A stretch of DNA of 64,000 nt from Siphonodentalium dalli (GCA_032622095.1 CP136064.1:51840073-51904072); one strand, 5' to 3'. Counted from the first letter of the stretch, positions 43,263-55,084 are shown. Notes: generated by a model from the sequence alone, not told the origin. A program made the numbers and translations.

Positions 43263-45231
43263 TATATATATGTATGTATGTATATATATATATACTATAT
43301 GTATCTATTATATATTTTGGAAGATCTGTCTGTGTGTCTGTGTGTGTGTTCGCGATGAACTCGAAAACGGCCGACCCGATTTCGATGAAACTTTGTATGT
43401 GGGGGTATTTTCGGCCGGGAACGGGCATAGGCCTATTAATTTTCCCGTTCGACGTGACCTTGACCTTGAAATCGGGTAATTTCAAGGTCAAACGCCCGAA
43501 TATCACGGGATTTCGATGAAACTTGGTATGTGGTGTATTCTTCGGCCGGGGAGTGGCATAAACCTATTAATTTGCCCGTTCGACGTGACCTTGACCTTGA
43601 AATCGGGTCATTTCAAGGTCAAACGCCCGAATATTACGGGATTTCGATGAAACTTGGTATGTGGGGGTACTTTCGTATGGGGAGTCTCATAAGCATATTC
43701 ATTAATATTGGTAGGATTAATTGCGAAACGCTCTTTAAATTTGGAAAACCCCTTAAAAGAGGGGTTAAAGTTAAATTTCAGCGTGGCTCCATATCTAATA
43801 TCAATAAGTGTGTGAATATGTACATATGTGCAAAGTTTCATGCTTTAATCACAATTTGAACAATTGCCTTGAAATTTTTACTTAATCCACTCCATTATAC
43901 AGGCATGTGGCGGTGTCGGTGTGCCCTGGGCAGAGTACGAACGGGTATATATACTGTCGGTGTCGGTGTGTCCTGGGCAGAGTATAAACGAATATATATG
44001 TATATGTACATAAAGCACACGGTATATACGGGCATGTGGCGGTGTCGGTGTGCCCTGGGCAGAGTATAAACGAATATATATGTATATGGCACACACATAA
44101 TTATAGAGCTGGGTTCTGTGATACTTCAGCACACAGTAACCATACTTGCGCATGGCGGTGTCGATGTGTCCTACGTATCCATATATCTATACATATATAT
44201 ATTAAATATATATATATACTAGAAGGTGACCCGACTTCGTCCGGGCTTTGACCTTGAATTGTCCATTCTGAATGTCAAGGTCAAGTGGGGTCACGATTTG
44301 ACCAGTCCAAAACACTACCCGGACAAAAGTACCCGACAAACGTGCCCGTCGAAATCCATCCGGTTTTACCCGATTTGACCTTGAATTGATCATTTTGAAG
44401 GTCAAGGTCAGGTCGGGGTCACGATATGTCCCGTCCAAAACAATCAGTGGACAAAAGTAACCCCACGTATCAAATTTCGTCGAAATCCCATCAAAATTGG
44501 CGATTTGACCTTGAAGTTACCCGATTTCACGGTCGCACGGGCAAATGAATATGCTTATGAGACTCCCCATACGAAAGGACCCCCACATACCAAGTTTCAT
44601 CGAAATCCCGTGATATTCGGGCGTTTGACATTGAAATGACCCGATTTCAAAGTCAATGTCACGTCGCACGGGCAAATTAATAGGCCTATGTCACTCCCCG
44701 GCCGAACGTATCCCCACATACCAAGTTTCATCGAAATCCCGTGATATTCGGGCGTTTGACCTTGAAATGACACGATTTCAAGGTCAAGGTCACGTCGCAC
44801 GGACAAATTAATAGGCCCATGCCACCCCACGGCCGAAAATACCCCCACATACCAAGTTTCATCGAAATCGGGTCGGCCGTTTTCGAGTTCATCGCGAACA
44901 CACACACAGACACACAGACAGACAGACAGATCTTCCAAAATATATAATAGATGGCACACACATTTAGAGCTGGGTTCTGGGATACTTCAGCACACAGTAA
45001 CCATACTTGCGCATGGCGGTGTCGGTGTGTCCTACGTATCCACATATCTATACATATATATATATATTAAATATATATATATATATACATACATATAGTA
45101 TATATATATTAAATATATACATATATATACATATACATATACAATCCGTGTCGATAATATATATGGAGAAATATATATGATTTCGTGCGCCTTACATGAA
45201 GACCTAGCCAGGCTAGCCGCACGTGCATGTT
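43131..45231. repeat. 2.1-kb inverted element with 130-bp tandem arrays in each arm
   Basis: The outer ends are inverted (GGCTAGGTCTTCATGTAAG left, complement right near 45205; then CGAAATCATATATATTTCTC). Each arm carries about three tandem units of roughly 130 bp with TTTCGATGAAACTTGGTATG, GACGTGACCTTGACCTTGAA and AAACGCCCGAATAT (left 43377-43680, right, inverted, 44560-44880). Units of GGCATGTGGCGGTGTCGGTG repeat near the centre. (TA)n runs occur at 43220-43300 and 45050-45140. Apparent proteins in it are unit translations. Confidence 0.8.
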
Positions 45232-45267
45232 AGCAATGTTTTGCAATTGTCCTGTCATTAAATTGTA

Positions 45268-45836
45268 TTATTTATTACATGATCCTACCCTTATTCCATG
45301 CAATAAACCCATTCTATAAATTGTGATATTAAACGTTCGTTTAATAACAGGAAATAGTACCAGGTGACCTTTGACTTCCGTTTGTCGTCTGTTCATATTC
45401 CGTATGCTATATACGTCCCAAAATACTATGGCTTCTAATATTTCTCGAACAAACTATGATGAATGAAGGGTTTGAAAAGTTATGTCATTAAATATACGAC
45501 TTTAAATACGCCACAGAGTCGTTAATTATCTGGGACTATTTCTCTACGCTGGCAAACAACTCATAGTTACGTGAAACGTCAGCGCATGCCTTATAGAAAC
45601 CGATTTTAGTTTCGCGTCCCATTTGTTGATTTCAGTATGTTTCGTCGAGGTTTTGGATCATGTAATAAATAGAATCTACAACTCGTCCCCAGTTTATAGC
45701 AGAATTTACAAAACTCGTCCAGTAAATTAGGTCTGTACCTCGCCAAAGGCTCGGCCCAGACCTAATTTACTGGACTCGTTTTGTAAATTCCGCTATAAAC
45801 TGGGGACTCGTTGCAGATCCTCTATTTATGCAATGA
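45268..45836. mobile_element. 0.57-kb foldback-tipped element, left copy
   Basis: Inverted partner of 48337-48900. One end is a palindrome: GTAAATTAGGTCTG and CAGACCTAATTTAC with a CTCGCCAAAGGCTCG loop, outer CCAGTTTATAGC. Body landmarks are TATTAAACGTTCGTTTAATA and AGGTGACCTTTGACTTCCG. Intronic in the arrestin gene. Confidence 0.85.
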
Positions 45837-45936
45837 ATGCGTTCGCGCAGTGGTTGGTTTGAACAGGGGCATGCCTCCGTTGTGGAGAGGTATCCAGCTT
45901 GGTGTTGCCGCCCCCTATTGAATTTGAAGTATACAG

Positions 45937-46496
45937 ACCGAGATGCCCAAATGCCCCCCCCTGGAATTTTCCAAAGTTCTCAACACTATAACACACCCCG
46001 GTGGTTGAAAATTCTAACCTATTGCCATCATATATGTCCAACAATTCTACCGAAAGTACGATTTTTTTTCGATTTTTTGGGGCTAAAACAACAAATGTCA
46101 CACGTAACCCTTTCATGACTGTATCTTCCTGAAATTTTGCGAAAACCCTGTTCCAATACATTCTCTTATATTTGCGAGTCGCCCATAAATTTATCGAGTT
46201 CCCCATAGGGCGCCTCGCATATAAAAGAGAATGCATTGGCATAACATTAGTTACATTTGCATTGTTGGCCAGTGCATTCTCTTATATATGAGGCTCCATA
46301 TGTGATACTCGCATATATAAGAGAATTCACCGGCACAGGGTCAATAATGCTGCACCAGGTTTAAGGGTTAATACTGGTTGCAATATCAAACCATCTGAAC
46401 AAGTTCAACCTACTCTTGGTCTACTGTTATAACATTTTTCCATAGTTGGAGGGTGAGACGCCCCACAACCTCCCCATGTCGCTACGTCCCTGCTAT
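45937..46496. repeat. Divergent TGACTGGCC-family sequence with two inserted hairpins
   Basis: Begins near CCCCCCCCTGGAATTTTCC and ends CTACGTCCCTGC. It is split by CCAATGCATTCTCTT-type hairpins at 46148-46243 and 46265-46340, which carry their own GAGAATGCATTGGC and GAGAATTCACCGGC ends. Confidence 0.6.
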
Positions 46497-46515
46497 TGTA
46501 TATTTATCAATCTAC

Positions 46516-46781
46516 CTCGAGACCGGATATTCCACATGTGTTGAGATCCAGAACAGACACTACGTTCAAGAACGTCTCGGTTTTTATGTCAGACTTCCAT
46601 GACCTGCTCATGGTCCCCGTCAGTTTGTATAAGACTTCCCCTGATTTACTCCTGTCTGAAGAAATGATGTTCAGCGGAAGCACTGTCTGCTGCTGTTTAC
46701 TCCTGTATGAAGAAGGGATGTTCAGCGGAAGCTGGAAACTAAATGGGAACTCGTGGTGTCCGGGCTTCAACGTCTGCTTTC
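46516..46781 (-). CDS. Alpha-arrestin exon: end of arrestin N domain
   Basis: 266 bp, phase 1 in, phase 0 out. The acceptor is ACACATTTCAG at 46782 and the donor GTAGAT starts at 46515. Encodes LKPGHHEFPFSFQLPLNIPS, VLYKLTGTMSRSWKSD and VVSVLDLN, the PGxHxFPFxFxLP and YxLxAxxxR signatures of the arrestin N fold. A 51-bp in-frame tandem duplication (about 46731-46630 on the - strand) repeats LPLNIPSSYRSK as LPLNIISSDRSK, inserting 17 residues into a conserved loop. Confidence 0.9.
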
Positions 46782-46871
46782 CTGAAATGTGTACGTATCA
46801 GATATAATGTCGATGCAACTATTTAACCCTTTCATGGTGGGAGCTGCGCTGGTGCAGCATTAATTACCATG

Positions 46872-47240
46872 TTCCAGTGCATTCTCTTATACATGCGAGT
46901 CTCCCATAAGTATAAAGTTTCTATTTTGCGGATTCCGGTGATCTATGATACCATTCTGAAGATTACACCGGCTAACTAACTGACAGCCTTGAAAAAATTA
47001 AGAAATTCATTTAAAACCAAGATGGCGGTCAAAATGGCCATCCTTGCCACAACCACAGAGGCCTGTAACGCGCTCCGCTGTCCGCCCCCCTTTTGTGCTG
47101 CCCATAGGGAGCATCGCTTATATAAGATAATGAGCTGGCTTACAATGTCTAGGTTATAGTGTTAGGCCAATGCATTCTCTTATATATGCGAGGCGCCCCA
47201 TGGACGACTCGTATATATAAGAGAATGCATTGGCACACGG
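46872..47240. repeat. Split and whole CCAATGCATTCTCTT hairpins
   Basis: A hairpin left half (CCAGTGCATTCTCTTATACA, 46875) is separated by about 200 bp from its right half (TTATATAAGATAATGAGCTGG, near 47118). The inserted segment contains AAGATGGCGGTCAAAATGGC. An intact copy follows at 47161-47240. Confidence 0.75.
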
Positions 47241-48169
47241 TTGTCGCGAATTTTCAGGAAGCTCTAGTCATGAAAGGGTTAAAGCTACATTGCGGTTTGT
47301 TTGAGATTTCGCGACGTCATGGAAGATAATGTAACGTTCTGCGTCAAAACATATTGATGATTCAGACATACTGTCGCCCGTCAACTCTGTACAAAAGTAG
47401 TATGCTGGACGTAGCCCAACACGTCACATACGCTTGGAACGAGTTTAACATGTACAACATGAAAGTGTTAACCAAATTGTCATGCACATGTCTGTACCAT
47501 TGTTGAAATAATAGGCAATCACTTAGCTCTCCCCAAATTGACATAAAATACAAAATAAAAGCCATCGCCTGGGATTGGATCCAAGAATGAAAGAAAAATG
47601 CGCAGTATTTGGTTCTATTTAATGTAGAACACACATAACAAGTGTCACACATTTCCATCCATATTCACTATTAGAAGAGCATAAAAAATCAAGATGGCGT
47701 CCAATAATGGCGTTCAACAAAGTCGTACGATACATAGCTGCCACCAATTCCGGCAAGGCCAAGATTCATTTTCCTAAATGATATAAATTTACCTTCCGGA
47801 AAAAGTTGGTTTCAAATTGTTCCACCGAAAGTAGTGGTATGTCGAAAACTAAGGCCCGTTTTGTTTTTATTTGGCCGCTCCACTAGGACCGTAGTGTCTG
47901 TGTTCAGCTGTCGCATATGGTGATAGACTCACATGCCAACAATTATCAAAATCCATTCATAAATGGATACGGTACAGAGGATTTGGGCCGCGCGTTGAAC
48001 AAGACGCCCGGACGCGAACCGTCCCTCGTCAAATCATAAGTCGATGATTGGACAAACAATAACGCTACTAAAGTATAAATCACCAGGACCCACCAACATC
48101 ACAGAACAAATAGCAGGACCATATGACCCGGGTGATATGTCAGTCGGTCACTTGTCTATCTATAATCAC

Positions 48170-48289
48170 CCGTCAAAAGTGGAATGCTCTCTTTCATATA
48201 CAACTCATTTCCAGTGTATCGTGTCGAGTCTTCGTCAGAACCATCCGTCCATCTCACGTTGCAACATCCATCAACAGACAGGACAATTC
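48170..48289 (-). CDS. Alpha-arrestin exon: middle of arrestin N domain
   Basis: 120 bp, phase 1 to phase 1. The acceptor is CAAAATTTCAG at 48290 and the donor GTGATT starts at 48169. Encodes GIVLSVDGCCNVRWTDGSDE, then YTGNELYMKESIPLL, matching the GxaxVxWTE...YxxxExYL section of alpha-arrestins. It joins 46516-46781 in frame. The preceding exon (start codon and first strands) was not found between here and the window end and may lie in unrecognised sequence or beyond 64 kb. Confidence 0.85.
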
Positions 48290-48336
48290 CTGAAATTTTG
48301 AGAAAGCAAGATTTATTATATAATTATGATAGTATA

Positions 48337-48900
48337 TATATAGAGGATCTACAACGAGTGCCCAGTTTATAGCGTAATTTACAAAACGAGTCCAGTAAAT
48401 TAGGTCTGGGCCGAGCCTTTGGCGAGGTCCAGACCGAATTTACTGGACAAGTTTGCAAATTTCGTTATAAACTGAGGACGAGTTATAGGTTCTATTTATT
48501 ACATGATCCAAAACCTCGACAAAACATACTTAAATCAACAAATGGGACGCAAATCTAACATCGGCTTCTATAAGGCATGCGATGACGTTTCACGTAACTA
48601 TTCGTTGTTTTCCCGCGTAAAGAAATAGTCCCAGATATATAAAGAATCTTTGACGCATTTAATGGCATATTTAATTACATAACTTTTCAAACTCTTCATT
48701 CATGATAGTTTGTTGGAAAAATATTGGAAGCCATAATATTTTTGAGACGTATAGCGTACGGAATGTTAACAGACGACAAGCCGGAAGTCAAAGGTCACCT
48801 GGCACTATTTCCTGTTATTAAACGAACGTTTAATATCACAATTTATAAAATGGGTTTATTGAATGGAATAAGGGTAGGATCATGTAATAAAATAATTTTG
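48337..48900. mobile_element. 0.57-kb foldback-tipped element, right copy
   Basis: Inverted copy of 45268-45836 (GTAAATTAGGTCTGGGCCGA, AAAGGTCACCTGGCACTATT, TATTAAACGAACGTTTAATA). Together the two copies bracket arrestin exons 46516-46781 and 48170-48289. Confidence 0.85.
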
Positions 48901-48943
48901 CAAACGCATTTATATTTTATTCCAACCTTGCAACATTAATAAC

Positions 48944-49446
48944 AAATATCGATTCCGATGGCATCTTCCAACAATCATATGAAGAAAGCGCCTGATGTAT
49001 TGGTCTACCAATCCATCCCTTTATTTCCCATTATTTCCCCTCCTCCCCATCTTGTTCTCTCGTGCAGCCTCCCTCACACACTCAATTAAATTGCCAACTG
49101 TGTCATGTTTTTTATTTCCCCAACGGGGATATATAATACGCGAAACTTCGTGTACCCTGTGTCAAGAAATTTCATATGGACATCATGGAGTAAATGTTAG
49201 CCCGAAATTAATATTACTGTTCTTTGTTAGTATATGGGATCGTATTATTCCAGCCCCGAATCGCATAATACCAGCCCAAATGTATTGACAGTGTGTCGTG
49301 ACTAAAAACCGCCCGGAACTACTAGGATCCGAATCAGCCCAGACCGGCCGCATGCATGGTGTTTATGCGGGATTTTAGAGAGCAGAACAGTGCGAAAAAC
49401 CCCACACGCACTGTTTGGGGGGGGGGGGGCGGCCACGCAGAAGTGT
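48944..49446. other. No gene recognised
   Basis: Contains a G12 run near 49420. No domain or first arrestin exon was recognised on the - strand. Confidence 0.5.
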
Positions 49447-49524
49447 GGCGATATTAACCCATACTTTCCAGAATTTCAATATGTGGCGATATTAACCCCT
49501 ACTTTCCAGAATTTCAATATGGTA
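49447..49524. repeat. Tandem 39-bp duplication
   Basis: GGCGATATTAACCCATACTT and GGCGATATTAACCCCTACTT, each followed by TCCAGAATTTCAATATG. Confidence 0.85.
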
Positions 49525-49739
49525 ACTGCATAAAACATTGACATTACTTGCAGACTAGACCCTCGTGTCGCCATCGTACCACTAAGAACTCCACGCATAT
49601 ATGTAGCGGAATTACCATCGACTATTTTCGCATAGAAACAAGTGGGAATCACCCACCAAAGCCATGGCAGGTAATTAACACTCCAAATGGCGACATCGCG
49701 ACGTTTGTCGCGATGAAGCAAACAAACCAGGACCGCCCA

Positions 49740-50035
49740 TGGGGCGTCTGATAGGGGGTTGGTGCGTACTTATAGTGCACGGGGACACTGTCGTGTCTGT
49801 TTGAACACATAACGTGCATGTTTTCACGACTGGTTACACGTAGGGACGCGGTGAACACTATATATGTGCATGTTCTCAAGACTTGTCACGCATAGGGACG
49901 CGGCGACAGAGGGTTTGGATGTACGTACATATTGCATGGCACAATAATGTCGGTCTATTTGGACATTTCATGAGTACGTTATCAAGACTGGTAACAGGGA
50001 CGCGGCGACAGGGGGTTGAGGTAATCGGTCAGGTG
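49740..50035. repeat. Degenerate tandem units with GGGACGCGGCGACA
   Basis: Three to four units carry TAGGGACGCGG(C/T)G and CAAGACT(T/G)GT. Low similarity between units. Non-coding. Confidence 0.6.
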
Positions 50036-50049
50036 GAATACTTATAGCC

Positions 50050-50720
50050 GTGAAACGTTCGGAACATTTTGTAGTCAAACCAATTAATCTTAATTCAGAA
50101 TATGTGACTTGGGCAACAATATCAGTTTTATCACAACAAATTCGCTGCCAAATCTTATACATAGGGACGGTCTATGTCCCACCCGCAAACACTAGATACG
50201 CAGATAATCAATGGTCCGGTAACGTGATAAGGATATTCTTACCATCAGGGGATCGGGTCAAGAGGTTCTACTATTGGGCGATTTTAATGCAAGGACGAGC
50301 ACACTGAACGACAACACTGATGATGATGATGATGATGATGATGGTGATGATGGTGATGATGATGTGATGATGAACGAACAGGCATTGATTATATTGACAA
50401 TTATACATGTGTACATGACAATTTTGATAAGTCCATTTCAGTTATTGAAATTCCAGAAAGATGCTCAAATGATAAAGGGAAACCAAACTCATACGGATAC
50501 CGACTTATCGACTTGTGCAAGGGTGGTAGAATTAATAACGAACCAAAGCCGGACGCTTTGTGTCGTATATAGACTATATCTGATTTTGTGACGTCACCAA
50601 TTATTATATAATACGACACTGCTGTTTTGAATTTTTGCGAGCGCTCATGTCGCACAGTAGATCGGCGGGCCGAAAGCATTAATGTCGTAATCTTAAATAA
50701 ACGTGTGCGTCTTTCAATGG
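50050..50720 (+). pseudogene. LINE endonuclease fragment
   Basis: In shifting frames: YIGTVYVPPANTRYADNQ near 50160, LLGDFNARTSTLNDN near 50272 (the GDFNAR signature of APE-type endonucleases), a GAT/Asp microsatellite at 50320-50365, and SYGYRLIDLCKGGRINNEP near 50490. Frameshifts are present. It could be the start of the same LINE whose C-terminal part begins at 51386; the RT core between them is missing. Confidence 0.7.
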
Positions 50721-51385
50721 CCGGCGTTCCAAAATGAGAGGAGTTACTATTGGAATTATGCATATATAGTGAAGTTCATTCGTAATTGCGGTTTACATTT
50801 TATAGAGAACTAATTATAACATATTATGGACTGTCAAATATTGTCATTGGAGTGGCCTAAAATATAAATGTCGCGTGCAATGGGAAAATCTCAATCACTC
50901 TGGCTGGGCTGGGGACAATACTGGAATCGAAATTCGTGATGCAAGCAAACGTTATTATATCGCGTTTAAATTATCCTAATATTACATAGTACATACGCGA
51001 GTCAGATAATCCTCAGATAACCTTCTATTTTCATGAATCGACAAGAAACACATACTTATGAACAAAGCAGAAGATACATTCAGGTTATCGCAAATTCGGT
51101 CGATGGTGAAAGCTACATGAGGACGCTGTTCGTCATGTTTCGTTGAAATCGACATTATGGCATTTTATGAAATCGACAAGCTTCTTCGTATAGTACACAT
51201 CTCAATCGGATGCGCACACAGCGTCAATATTATAATGCCGGGTTAATTTTAGTAAAATACTCCCCTCTAGACAACAACCAACAGTCTTGACTTTTGAAAA
51301 CTTTCAGTTTGATGTTGGTAGTTTATATTCTGTAATAATTTGTTCAAAATGAACGGCTTTCAAAAGTTTTTTATTTAGGTTTTAA

Positions 51386-52546
51386 ACACCTTCAAAATTA
51401 CAAAAAGCTTTGGATTCCTTCTATAAGTACTGTGAAATGTGGAAATTAACAGTTAATGTCGATAAAACAAAAATATTGTTGATATCCAAACGTAGCCTTC
51501 CAAAAAACAGAATTTTTTTTTATAATGGGAGGGAAATTGAAGTTGTTAAAAAATTTAATTATCTGGGAATTATACATACTAAATCTGGCTCATATTCTGA
51601 AGCAAAGAAGGTGCTTGTAGACAAAGCCACTAAAGCCATGTACTCCATAATCACAAAATCACGAGCACACTGCCTTTCGGTAAAAGACCAATTTGATTTA
51701 TTTGATGCACAAGTTGCACCCATACTTGCCTATGGGAGTGAAATTTGGGGCACAGGAAACAATGATATAATTGAGAACATACATAGAAAATTTTGTAAGT
51801 TTGTTTTACAGCTAAAACCATCCACATGTAATTATATGTTATACGGAGAGAGCGGCCGAATGCCAATTGATGTATTAATAACCATGCGTGTGATAAAGTA
51901 TTGGTTGAAAGTCGTAAATATGAATTGTAATAGATATTGTAAAATATTATATATGTTAGCGCTTAAACTCAGTAATGTCGCGTCCTCTAATTTCACATGG
52001 ATAAACAAAGTTAATCAAATTTTAACAGATTGTGGTCAGATTCACTTAATGAATATAGATAAAATTCAATGTACTGAACGATTACTCTCGTACATTGAGT
52101 GCAACCTTATTTGTAGATTCCATGATAAATGGAAGACTGATATAGACGCCTCGGGTAGTAGGGGAATTATATACAAAATGTTCAAACATGATATACATTT
52201 TGAAAACTACTTGAATGTTCTTGACACCAGAAACCGGTTAACATTATGTAGATTTCGTACATGTAATCATCAGCTAACCATAGAGACAGGCCGATGGAAT
52301 AATATTGATCTCGCTGACCGAATATGCCCAAAGTGCAACAAAAGCAGTCTTGGTGATGAATTTCACTATTTATTGGAGTGTGAATTCTTTATGGATGTAA
52401 GAAAACGCTTTTTACAACCAAAATACTTTAGAAGAAAAGATGATACTGCGATAAATGAAATTCTTAACATGAAGAATCACACATTACTCCGCGGACTATG
52501 TTCTTTCATTAGGATCATCATGAACGTTTTTTCAGTAAACAATTAA
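51386..52546 (+). CDS. Intact C-terminal reading frame of a CR1-like LINE ORF2
   Basis: Open without interruption from 51386 to the TAA ending at 52546; 378 codons from the alternative start at 51410, but it is really a 3' part of ORF2 and needs no start of its own. It begins in the RT thumb (LDSFYKYCEMWKLTVNVDKT, FNYLGIIHTKSGSYSEAKK) and continues through the connection region (LAYGSEIWG, GESGRMPIDVLITMRVIKYW). It ends with a zf-RVT-like knuckle (RICPKCNKSSLGDEFHYLLE, C). The RT catalytic core is absent. Lack of any stop suggests recent insertion. Confidence 0.8.
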   Translation, partial: TPSKLQKALDSFYKYCEMWKLTVNVDKTKILLISKRSLPKNRIFFYNGREIEVVKKFNYLGIIHTKSGSYSEAKKVLVDKATKAMYSIITKSRAHCLSVKDQFDLFDAQVAPILAYGSEIWGTGNNDIIENIHRKFCKFVLQLKPSTCNYMLYGESGRMPIDVLITMRVIKYWLKVVNMNCNRYCKILYMLALKLSNVASSNFTWINKVNQILTDCGQIHLMNIDKIQCTERLLSYIECNLICRFHDKWKTDIDASGSRGIIYKMFKHDIHFENYLNVLDTRNRLTLCRFRTCNHQLTIETGRWNNIDLADRICPKCNKSSLGDEFHYLLECEFFMDVRKRFLQPKYFRRKDDTAINEILNMKNHTLLRGLCSFIRIIMNVFSVNN

Positions 52547-53300
52547 TTCCTGTAAATATCTAGGCGATAAACACTACATGGATTCCCATTCATTCATCTA
52601 TGCGGATGGTCAGATGCGTGGCTCGACAGAAAGTCTTGGGCTTTCTGTTGAACTTCGCTAGCTGCTCATCCGCATGGATGAGTGTGAACCAAGTTTCTAA
52701 ATATCTGCCAATGAGCACAGTGAGTATACAGGTATATTCAGTTATAATTGATTATTTATATAGTCATGCTATGATATTCACACTTGGCTTCTATGTTAGG
52801 GTATTAAAATATATATGTATGGTTCCCGGAATCAATTATACAATATAGTCACAACTGGTGAACGGAATGGCAGTCAGAGGCTCGACTTATTTGAGATGTT
52901 AAACTGAGTCTGACATGCATAGTTGTTTAGTATAAATACTAAAATTGAAAATTGACGATATATGAACCTATCATTTGTAGCTAAAACTAAACACACGGTG
53001 TGAAGAAATCGACTGTTCCGCGTTGCGATCGATTAGTTTACTCAATCCAACAATGTTTCACACGATAGTACGACATGTTTACTTCGGACGACAATTAAGC
53101 TAGTAGTGTCAGAATAATTAAACTGATTATATTCATAGAATTTAAACAAGCCATCGACCCGGAACCATATGTACATATCTATTATATATATATTGCTATA
53201 TTATGTCTATTGTATATATACTTCTAGTTAATATCTCAATATCCTTTATGTAATATGTAATGTATTTACTCGGATGAGAGAATAAAGCATACAACTAAGT
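52547..53300 (+). other. Probable 3' untranslated region of the LINE
   Basis: AT-rich sequence after the ORF stop with AATAAA at 53281-53286, a plausible 3' end signal of the LINE. An imperfect hairpin (GCGGATGGTCAGATG with CTGCTCATCCGC) is at 52600-52675. Exact 3' boundary and target duplication not found. Confidence 0.45.
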
Positions 53301-54473
53301 CTGAGTCGGTGAGCTCGTAGTCTGTTTATACACGAAATTGCTATAGGACCCACTCTGTCGATGAACCCTTGTGCATGTCTGGAGTGTAATATATCATCAC
53401 ACCACGATATAAGGCCTAAGTTAATCTTATTTGATGGGAATACGCATCAGTCGCATCTATGATGTTATTTTATAGGATTAAAAAGATATATCCTAGCTTA
53501 TGCGTGTTTTAGCTGTGGTTCGTTAATTACGCTAGCGTGTGGTCATATTATAATGAATGGAAGGTTAGGTAACGACCGCGGAGTCGGCAAATGCACATGT
53601 CGAGAAGTTAGTGTTGTTGATTATACGATCGGGATTAGAATGTTATTCCGATTGGTTACCGATTTTGATATACTTTATTTCTCAAAGCTTTTTTCAGACG
53701 TACATTGTGGTCTGGTCATTGCGCTTGATTTATCTTATAGCGAGCAGGCATATGCTCAACCGACTGATGGGGTTCCCTTGGGACCAACAATTCGATAATG
53801 GAGGCGCGACAAAAATAGCGACTATATCGCCACGGTGCAAGAAGCTATACCTGAACTGAAGGTATTGTTTAATTAGGTTAACTCTGTGAATTCGTCCCGA
53901 GATATTGACTTATTGATCACGGGAGTCTCCGATGTTCTAACAAAGGCGGGAGAGAAAACGTTTTCAATTACCAATATGACTAAAAAGAAGCATTATAAAT
54001 CGGGGACTAAGGCAAAAATATGGGTTGACGGCGAGTGTAGACGTAAAAGGAGGGAATTTAATAACACTAAAAAGAAATTCAATAACATAAAGTCGGATAC
54101 AAATAAGCGACACCTAAAAATAGCCAGCAAGTCGTACAAAAAAAACTATGGATATAAAAATAAACAATATGCGAGATAATTGTGCAGCAGAGCTTCGTTC
54201 ACTGTCGAATTCTGGACAAAAACTTTTAAAAAGTACTCTGGGGGAAATGAGCAACGCGACTGTATTGACATTGAAACGTTCTACGGTCATTTTAAGAAGC
54301 TGAACAACCAAAATAATGATACTGATATCACAGATATAATAGGTCAAATGGAGGAATTATCTTGCTGTGACGAAATGAATACCTCTATTATTGATGATGA
54401 AATTGTGAAAGTGATATCTTTCTCAAATCAAATAAGTCCGCGAACATTGACAGAGCGTGCAATGAATATTTAA

Positions 54474-54942
54474 AGGCACGGGCGGCGTTCGTTGTAGAAA
54501 TATTTATATTTGTTCAAATTGCCATCAACAGAAGGAATACATATATAGTTTTGTTCATATGCCAAACATAATCAGCGCGTAAATAGTATATTGTCGTGTT
54601 ACAGAAGTTTTGCTTCTGTTTACACAGCGCAATTCTATTGGTTAATCACACACAAATGATATAAACGCTCTTTATTATTTCCATATCAGGAAAACAGTAA
54701 CAAATAACGCTCTTTGTGTTTACCATATCCGGATCTAAGCAAAATCCAGGTTCTGTAACGTTTTCTGCTTTTGTTTACATAACAAAGGAAAAACTTTTGA
54801 CAATAACATACTGTGTGTGCCATTTTTTTAATTGGTATAAGAACAAAGTCTGTCTATATTTTACTATTATTTCTGTTTATGGCGGTTTTTCACGGAGGTG
54901 AATATTTTAACAGCACACCCACCGCCAACGCCACCCATATCT
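54474..54942. mobile_element. piggyBac-type MITE family A, copy 6, inside the LINE
   Basis: AGGCACGGGCGGCG start, ATCT end, TTAA at 54470-54473 and 54943-54946. Removing the element plus one TTAA makes the LINE frame continuous across the junction (GAATAT|TTAA|AGACAACT reads E-Y-L-K-T-T), so the insertion is exact. Confidence 0.9.
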
Positions 54943-55084
54943 TTAAAGACAACTTCACAAATCATGTTACCGTTCTACCTGCGCCTGTTCAACTATGTCC
55001 TTGATACGGGGTATTAACCTGAAGACTGGGCTATTGGAATGATCGTTCCGCTATATAAGAACACATTGTGATGGTTACAGTTAT

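Noticed and set aside
43143-43859. Frames reading FDETLYVGVF and RRDLDLEIG in the 43-45 kb arrays
   Set aside because: Translations of a 130-bp DNA repeat present in both orientations; no start, stop or domain consistency.
47765-47880. Possible extra arrestin exon on the - strand ending CCGGAAG|GTAAAT
   Set aside because: Its phase does not fit between exons 48170-48289 and 46516-46781, which already join in frame, and the sequence lacks arrestin signatures.
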